Shown: one piece after another, positions 6,033-8,838 of the stretch
Numbering within the stretch: position 1 is the first letter of the stretch
Layout of the letters: each line of letters begins with the position of its first letter
NCBI GenBank assembly: GCA_021845945.1
Contig: JAJZRD010000156.1
Location: forward strand, 1 to 8,838
Source of the DNA: Chloroflexota bacterium
GTDB lineage: Bacteria > Chloroflexota > UBA6077
Reading direction: 5' to 3'
Length of the DNA: 8,838 nt
The notes under the pieces: generated by a model
Databases searched by the model: none
Told to the model about the DNA's origin: nothing
The model's input: the letters and a program-made list of their open reading frames with translations, nothing else
Position numbers and translations under genes: made by a program

Positions 6033-6787
6033 AACGTCGAAAGGTATTGGGCCACCCACTCCACATCCTGGTGGGTCATGGGGGGCAAGAATGCCGGCAT
6101 CTTTGCCTCCGGATTGTGGCTCTTGGGCTTCTCGATGTACTCGTGCAACCAGGCCAGATCGTGCCGGGCGCCGACGTGGGTGAGATCGGGGGCGGCGGCC
6201 CCGCCGGTTCCCGCAATCTGGTGACAGGAGCTGCAGTTCTGGCTCTGGAAGAGGCGCCGCCCTGCCTCCTGGGCGGCAGTTAGCTTTGGTGCCGCCACCC
6301 GGGGCGCCGAGTCTATCTGCATGCCGCCGGTTATCAGCGACATGGCGGTGGCGGGTGTCACCTGGTAGGCTCGAAGGGTCAGGAAGGCCACCGCCAGCAC
6401 GGCGACGGCGGAGAGGTTCACGGCCAGCCGCCGCTGTCGAGGATGCCGGACCGAACTCCTATCCAGGACCGGGAGCAGGAAGAGGAGTAGGATCGCCACG
6501 CCGGGCACCACCGCCACCCCCACCCACTCCAGCTCCCCGGGGAAGTACTTGAGCAGCTCGAAGAGGAACATGAAGTACCACTCGGGGCGTGGCACGTAGG
6601 CCGTGTTGGTGGGGTCCGCCCTCTCCTCCAGGGGAGTGCCGAAGAAGACCGCCAGCGCCACCAGCACCAGGAACACCAGCAGGGAGAAGAGGGCGTCCTT
6701 GTGGATGGTGTGGGGGAAGAAGGATTCCCCCTGACGCTTCTGTTCCTCGTAGCGGGCCAGGTATCGTTGCCTTCTCTCGTTCTGCAT
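6026..6787 (-). CDS. qcrC: Cytochrome b subunit IV fused to cytochrome c (QcrC-type)
   Basis: This 253-residue subunit of the menaquinol:cytochrome c reductase joins two modules. Residues 1-150 correspond to b6f subunit IV (PetD), with three membrane helices (about 32-50, 89-107 and 123-139). The quinol-oxidation-site motif PEWY is at 68-71, followed by FMFLFELLKYFP. Residues 168-253 form an exported monohaem cytochrome c with C185-S-S-C188-H189 and likely methionine ligand M230 (AKMPAF). This b/c fusion is known in Bacillus QcrC and related complexes, where it replaces a separate cytochrome c1 or f. An AGGAGG at 6796-6801, 8 bases before the ATG, supports the start. It follows qcrB by 17 bases and is coupled to the next cytochrome c gene. 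Its haem should accept electrons from the Rieske protein. Confidence 0.95.
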   Translation of the reverse strand: MQNERRQRYLARYEEQKRQGESFFPHTIHKDALFSLLVFLVLVALAVFFGTPLEERADPTNTAYVPRPEWYFMFLFELLKYFPGELEWVGVAVVPGVAILLLFLLPVLDRSSVRHPRQRRLAVNLSAVAVLAVAFLTLRAYQVTPATAMSLITGGMQIDSAPRVAAPKLTAAQEAGRRLFQSQNCSSCHQIAGTGGAAAPDLTHVGARHDLAWLHEYIEKPKSHNPEAKMPAFLPPMTHQDVEWVAQYLSTLR

Positions 6788-6795
6788 CGGTCAGT

Positions 6796-6801
6796 CCTCC
6801 T
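6796..6801 (-). promoter_or_regulatory. Ribosome binding site of qcrC
   Basis: A perfect AGGAGG lies in the 17-base gap after the qcrB stop, 8 bases before the qcrC ATG, and confirms that start. Confidence 0.75.
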
Positions 6802-6804
6802 TTC

Positions 6805-7494
6805 CTACCTGCTGCTCAGTCGAGCCAGAGGACCTTCCGGCTCGATCTCGGGCGGAGCTGAGATGCCCTGCTTCACCACCAGGTAGAGGTGGACCGCGAT
6901 GAAGCTCCCCGTCAGGGCCGGTAACAGCAGCACGTGCAGGGAGTAGAAGCGGGAAAGGGTCACGGCACCCAGTTCCGCGCCGCCTCTCAGCAGCTGCAGC
7001 GCCCATCCCCCCACCAGCGGCACCGTCCCCGCCATGTTGGTTCCCACCGTCGTGGCCCAGTAGGCCTTCTCGTCCCAGGGCAGGAGGTAACCGGTGAAAC
7101 CGAAGCCCATGGTGAGCAGGAAGAGGAATACCCCCACGAACCAGGTCAGCTCCCGAGGGTACTTGTAGGCGGCCATCAGCACGATCCTCAGCATGTGCAG
7201 CACCACCAGCACCACCATGGCAGAGGCGCCCCAGTGGTGGAGTCCTCGGATGAAGCTGCCCATCACCACCTCATTCGATACGTATCCCACGCTGTCGTAG
7301 GCATGGTCCGGGCTGGGCGAGTAGTACATGGCCAGGAAGATGCCCGTCACCACCTGGAGCACGAAGACGAAGAGGGTCGCGCTACCGAAGGTGTACCACC
7401 AGCCTACCCCTCGCGGGATCTTGCGGAACAGCAGCGGGGAGAAGGAGCGGGTGAGATCCGCCCGCTCGTCGATCCAAGAGTAGACCCTGCTCAT
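6805..7494 (-). CDS. qcrB: Cytochrome b6 (QcrB/PetB-type) of the quinol:cytochrome c reductase
   Basis: This 229-residue integral membrane subunit carries the two b haems and forms the quinol sites with subunit IV. Four helices are evident (about 32-57, 89-108, 119-139 and 187-206). Haem ligands fall at H86 and H100 in helix B and H187 and H202 in helix D. The 15-residue offset in helix D is the b6 pattern, not the 14 of mitochondrial cytochrome b. Conserved YPRELTW, FTGYLLPWDEKAYWA and KQGIS segments are present. T35 occupies the position of the cysteine (YCxGG) that holds haem ci in chloroplast b6 and Bacillus QcrB. The start is ATG 7494, with GGAGG 6 bases upstream inside the end of the Rieske gene and the Rieske stop one base away. 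A longer reading to 7641 would overlap the Rieske gene and is not credible. Confidence 0.96.
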   Translation of the reverse strand: MSRVYSWIDERADLTRSFSPLLFRKIPRGVGWWYTFGSATLFVFVLQVVTGIFLAMYYSPSPDHAYDSVGYVSNEVVMGSFIRGLHHWGASAMVVLVVLHMLRIVLMAAYKYPRELTWFVGVFLFLLTMGFGFTGYLLPWDEKAYWATTVGTNMAGTVPLVGGWALQLLRGGAELGAVTLSRFYSLHVLLLPALTGSFIAVHLYLVVKQGISAPPEIEPEGPLARLSSR

Positions 7495-7495
7495 G

Positions 7496-8017
7496 CTATG
7501 CCTCCACCTGCTCCGGAACTCCCAGGCGGAATTCCTTGTAGTTGACCACCAGTTTGCCCCCTTCCACCCAGTTCTGCAGCCGGTCCAGAGCCCGAGGCGG
7601 TGGCCCGCCCAGCACCCGGCCGTCCAGGGAGTAGCGCCCATTGTGGCAGGGGCAGAGGAACTCCTGCGCGCTCTGGTTCCAGTTGAAGGCGCACCCCAGG
7701 TGGGTGCAGCGGGCCACGAAGACCGCGAAGCTGGCCTCGCCCTCGCGAACCACCCAAACCGACTTCTGGGTGTCCTCCACGACCCAGCCGTCCTTTCGAG
7801 TCACTGGGAACGGCACCAGCTTCGGTGCCCCCTGGCGGAAGCCGCTCACAGGCCCCAGGCTCACTCGGGTCTCACTCCGCCGGCCAAGCAGCGGCGACGC
7901 CGCAAAGATGGCCGTGGCGGAGCCGAGAGTTGCCGCGACGAAGGCCCCCACGGAGGCGATGGTGTACCCCAGGAACGACCTGCGGCTGACCTTCTCGCTG
8001 TCTGCTGCTAGATCCAT
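7496..8017 (-). CDS. qcrA: Rieske iron-sulfur protein, Tat-exported
   Basis: This is the high-potential [2Fe-2S] subunit of the quinol:cytochrome c reductase, 173 residues. A twin-arginine motif (SRRSFLG, R12-R13) precedes one hydrophobic helix (about 17-41), so the protein should be folded in the cytoplasm, exported by Tat and anchored by the helix. The cluster is bound by C104-T-H106-L-G-C109 and C122-P-C124-H125. C109 and C124 form the structural disulfide, and the Pro loop GGPPPRAL (137-144) is intact. The start at 8017 is set by AGGAGA (8025-8030), 7 bases upstream; a longer frame to 8095 has no such support. It heads the qcrABC-cytochrome c gene run. A 97-base leader separates it from the receiver-like gene, so an internal promoter is possible. 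Confidence 0.96.
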   Translation of the reverse strand: MDLAADSEKVSRRSFLGYTIASVGAFVAATLGSATAIFAASPLLGRRSETRVSLGPVSGFRQGAPKLVPFPVTRKDGWVVEDTQKSVWVVREGEASFAVFVARCTHLGCAFNWNQSAQEFLCPCHNGRYSLDGRVLGGPPPRALDRLQNWVEGGKLVVNYKEFRLGVPEQVEA

Positions 8018-8024
8018 TCTTCGA

Positions 8025-8030
8025 TCTCCT
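8025..8030 (-). promoter_or_regulatory. Ribosome binding site deciding the qcrA start
   Basis: AGGAGA lies 7 bases before ATG 8017. The resulting start puts the twin-arginine motif at residues 11-17, as expected for a Tat signal anchor. Confidence 0.7.
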
Positions 8031-8069
8031 TTGGTCGAGGTATGTATCCCGTAGGAGCCCGCTTCTGCC

Positions 8070-8099
8070 GGCGATCGCACCCTGGGCGGGACCATCGCC
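8070..8099. other. Hairpin in the leader before qcrA
   Basis: GGCGAT (8070-8075) pairs with ATCGCC (8094-8099), with an inner CCC/GGG pair (8080-8082 with 8088-8090). It lies just after the receiver-like gene and before the Rieske gene. No T-run follows, so a classical terminator is unlikely; it may be an mRNA processing or stability element, or chance. Confidence 0.25.
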
Positions 8100-8114
8100 T
8101 GCAGGAGCGCGTTC

Positions 8115-8471
8115 CTAGCGGCGCGGAGCGCCCTCCTCCAACACGGCCTTCAGCAGGGTGTCGGGGGTGGCGACGCTCACCCGTCGGTTGTAGAAGAGCT
8201 CCATCTCCGGGTGCCTGAGTCCGAGGACGATCGTCAGTGCCCACCTGTCGCTGCCCAGCAGCTGTGCCGGTATGGATCCCACGGCCGGTCCCTGGAGGTC
8301 GTGCTCGATCACCACCACCTGGGGCTGCAGCCGGCGAAGCTCCTCGGCGGCCTCCGGGCGGCGGGCATCGATGCAGGACACCTGGACCCGCGGCTCGGCC
8401 TCCAGCAGGCAGGCGATGCCTTGAGCGAACAGTGGGTTGGTGTAGAGGATGGCGACCCGCCGTTTGGCCAT
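8115..8471 (-). CDS. Stand-alone receiver-like protein lacking the acidic pocket
   Basis: The 118-residue protein resembles the receiver domain of NarL-type response regulators and has no DNA-binding domain. Its opening VAILYTNPLFAQGIACLLEAEP follows the receiver pattern of first strand and first helix. However, the usual Asp-Asp pair is Y-T-N (10-12). D58 in HDLQGP sits at the phosphoacceptor position. The switch Thr after the fourth strand is Gly (IVLG, 81-84), and the conserved Lys appears to be Ser (about residue 99). Phosphorylation is therefore doubtful, and the protein may act by binding or protein contact. GAGG at 8477-8480 lies 5 bases before the ATG. It is co-oriented with and 97 bases ahead of qcrA, so regulation of the respiratory cluster is a reasonable inference. 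Confidence 0.72.
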   Translation of the reverse strand: MAKRRVAILYTNPLFAQGIACLLEAEPRVQVSCIDARRPEAAEELRRLQPQVVVIEHDLQGPAVGSIPAQLLGSDRWALTIVLGLRHPEMELFYNRRVSVATPDTLLKAVLEEGAPRR

Positions 8472-8549
8472 TCCTGCCTCGCATCGTCGGCCGACGTGAA
8501 ACCTGAATGGGATACTAGCGACCTTTAGCGGGCTTTGCCATCTGTCTAT

Positions 8550-8579
8550 GGATATAGCGTGGATACAGAGGGGATATAG
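8550..8579. promoter_or_regulatory. Three 11-base-phased direct repeats, putative operator
   Basis: GGATATAG, GGATACAG and GGATATAG begin at 8550, 8561 and 8572, exactly 11 bases apart. On the strand of the respiratory genes they read CTATATCC, CTGTATCC, CTATATCC with three-base spacers. They lie 79-108 bases upstream of the receiver-like gene and 15 bases beyond the LuxR-type regulator's stop. Tandem sites of 11-base period are the binding pattern of PhoB/OmpR-type winged-helix regulators. A looser copy, GGATACTA, is at 8510-8517. No strong sigma-70 promoter can be named downstream; TAGTAT (8511-8516, minus strand) is a weak -10 candidate. Confidence 0.5.
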
Positions 8580-8593
8580 ATCTGCGGGGTGCC

Positions 8594-8838
8594 TCAGGCT
8601 TTGGGGCCGGTGCCTCGCGGAGTCTCGTCGGGGGCCAGGATCCCCTGCCGGACGGCATAGGCCGCTATCTCGGCGCGGTTTCGGACGTGGAGCTTGCTCA
8701 GGATGTTGTGCAGGTGGTTCTTCACCGTGCCCTCGGTGATGACCAGCCGGGCGGCGATCTCCTTGTTGCTGGCGCCCCGGGCTACCAGCGCCAGGATCTC
8801 CTGCTCCCGCTGGCTGAGGCGGGATTCCCCCGATGGGG
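8594..8838 (-). CDS. LuxR/NarL-family regulator, C-terminal DNA-binding part only
   Basis: The reading frame enters from the right edge of the window and ends at TGA 8594-8596, giving 80 visible residues and no start. Visible residues 6-66 are a LuxR/GerE helix-turn-helix: LSQREQEILALVARGASNKE opens it, IAARLVITEGTVKNHLHNIL is the recognition part, and SKLHVRNRAEIAAYAVRQG closes it. The conserved E-x-E-I-L, G-x-S-N-K-E-I-A, T-V-K-x-H and K-L-x-V-x-N-R-A positions are all present. A short Pro-rich tail follows. Its N-terminal sensor or receiver lies outside the window. Placed upstream of and in the same direction as the receiver-like gene and the qcr cluster, it is a candidate regulator of them, though direct evidence is absent. 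Confidence 0.92.
   Translation of the reverse strand, partial: PSGESRLSQREQEILALVARGASNKEIAARLVITEGTVKNHLHNILSKLHVRNRAEIAAYAVRQGILAPDETPRGTGPKA

Noticed and set aside
7495..7641. A longer cytochrome b6 with an extra 49 N-terminal residues.
   Set aside because: The extension lies entirely within the Rieske gene in another frame and has no b6 similarity, while ATG 7494 has a perfect ribosome site.

Overview
The window is a GC-rich bacterial chromosome segment (roughly two thirds G+C by eye). No rRNA, tRNA, CRISPR array or insertion sequence is visible. Several features suggest Chloroflexota: the form of the DUF2085 membrane protein, Ala/Pro/Thr-rich linkers in exported proteins, and a b6-type quinol:cytochrome c complex beside a large FAD reductase. 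This assignment is an inference from family resemblance, not a marker gene.

Left part, plus strand (1-2058): a LysM-NlpC/P60 cell-wall hydrolase cut by the window edge, a small repeat-like palindromic element (763-842), a DUF2085 membrane protein, and a secreted lipoprotein with a rhodanese domain. A 203-base convergent gap with a nested inverted repeat (2149-2199) separates these from everything to the right, which is on the minus strand.

Middle, minus strand (read from right to left, 5378 down to 2262): a 477-residue FAD flavoprotein of the geranylgeranyl-reductase/digeranylgeranylglycerophospholipid-reductase superfamily; the wrecked C-terminus of a second protein of that superfamily (3723-3944); a diacylglycerol-kinase-type lipid kinase; and an OsmC peroxiredoxin. 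Together they suggest isoprenoid, quinone or lipid chemistry plus peroxide defence.

Right part, minus strand (8838 down to 5442): the DNA-binding end of a LuxR/NarL-type regulator, a 122-base gap with three helically phased 8-base direct repeats, a receiver-like protein without the usual acidic pocket, then a compact respiratory cluster. That cluster encodes a Tat-exported Rieske protein, a four-helix cytochrome b6, a subunit IV fused to a cytochrome c domain, and a second membrane-anchored monohaem cytochrome c whose start overlaps the preceding stop. The complex should oxidise menaquinol and pass electrons via Rieske and haem c to the second cytochrome and a terminal oxidase outside the window.

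The most notable observations are the 11-base-period operator-like repeats ahead of the respiratory cluster, the degraded flavoprotein joined in frame to its intact neighbour's stop codon, and cytochrome b6 having threonine where b6f/Firmicutes proteins carry the cysteine that binds haem ci. I see good candidates for second looks, but nothing that proves a wholly new system.
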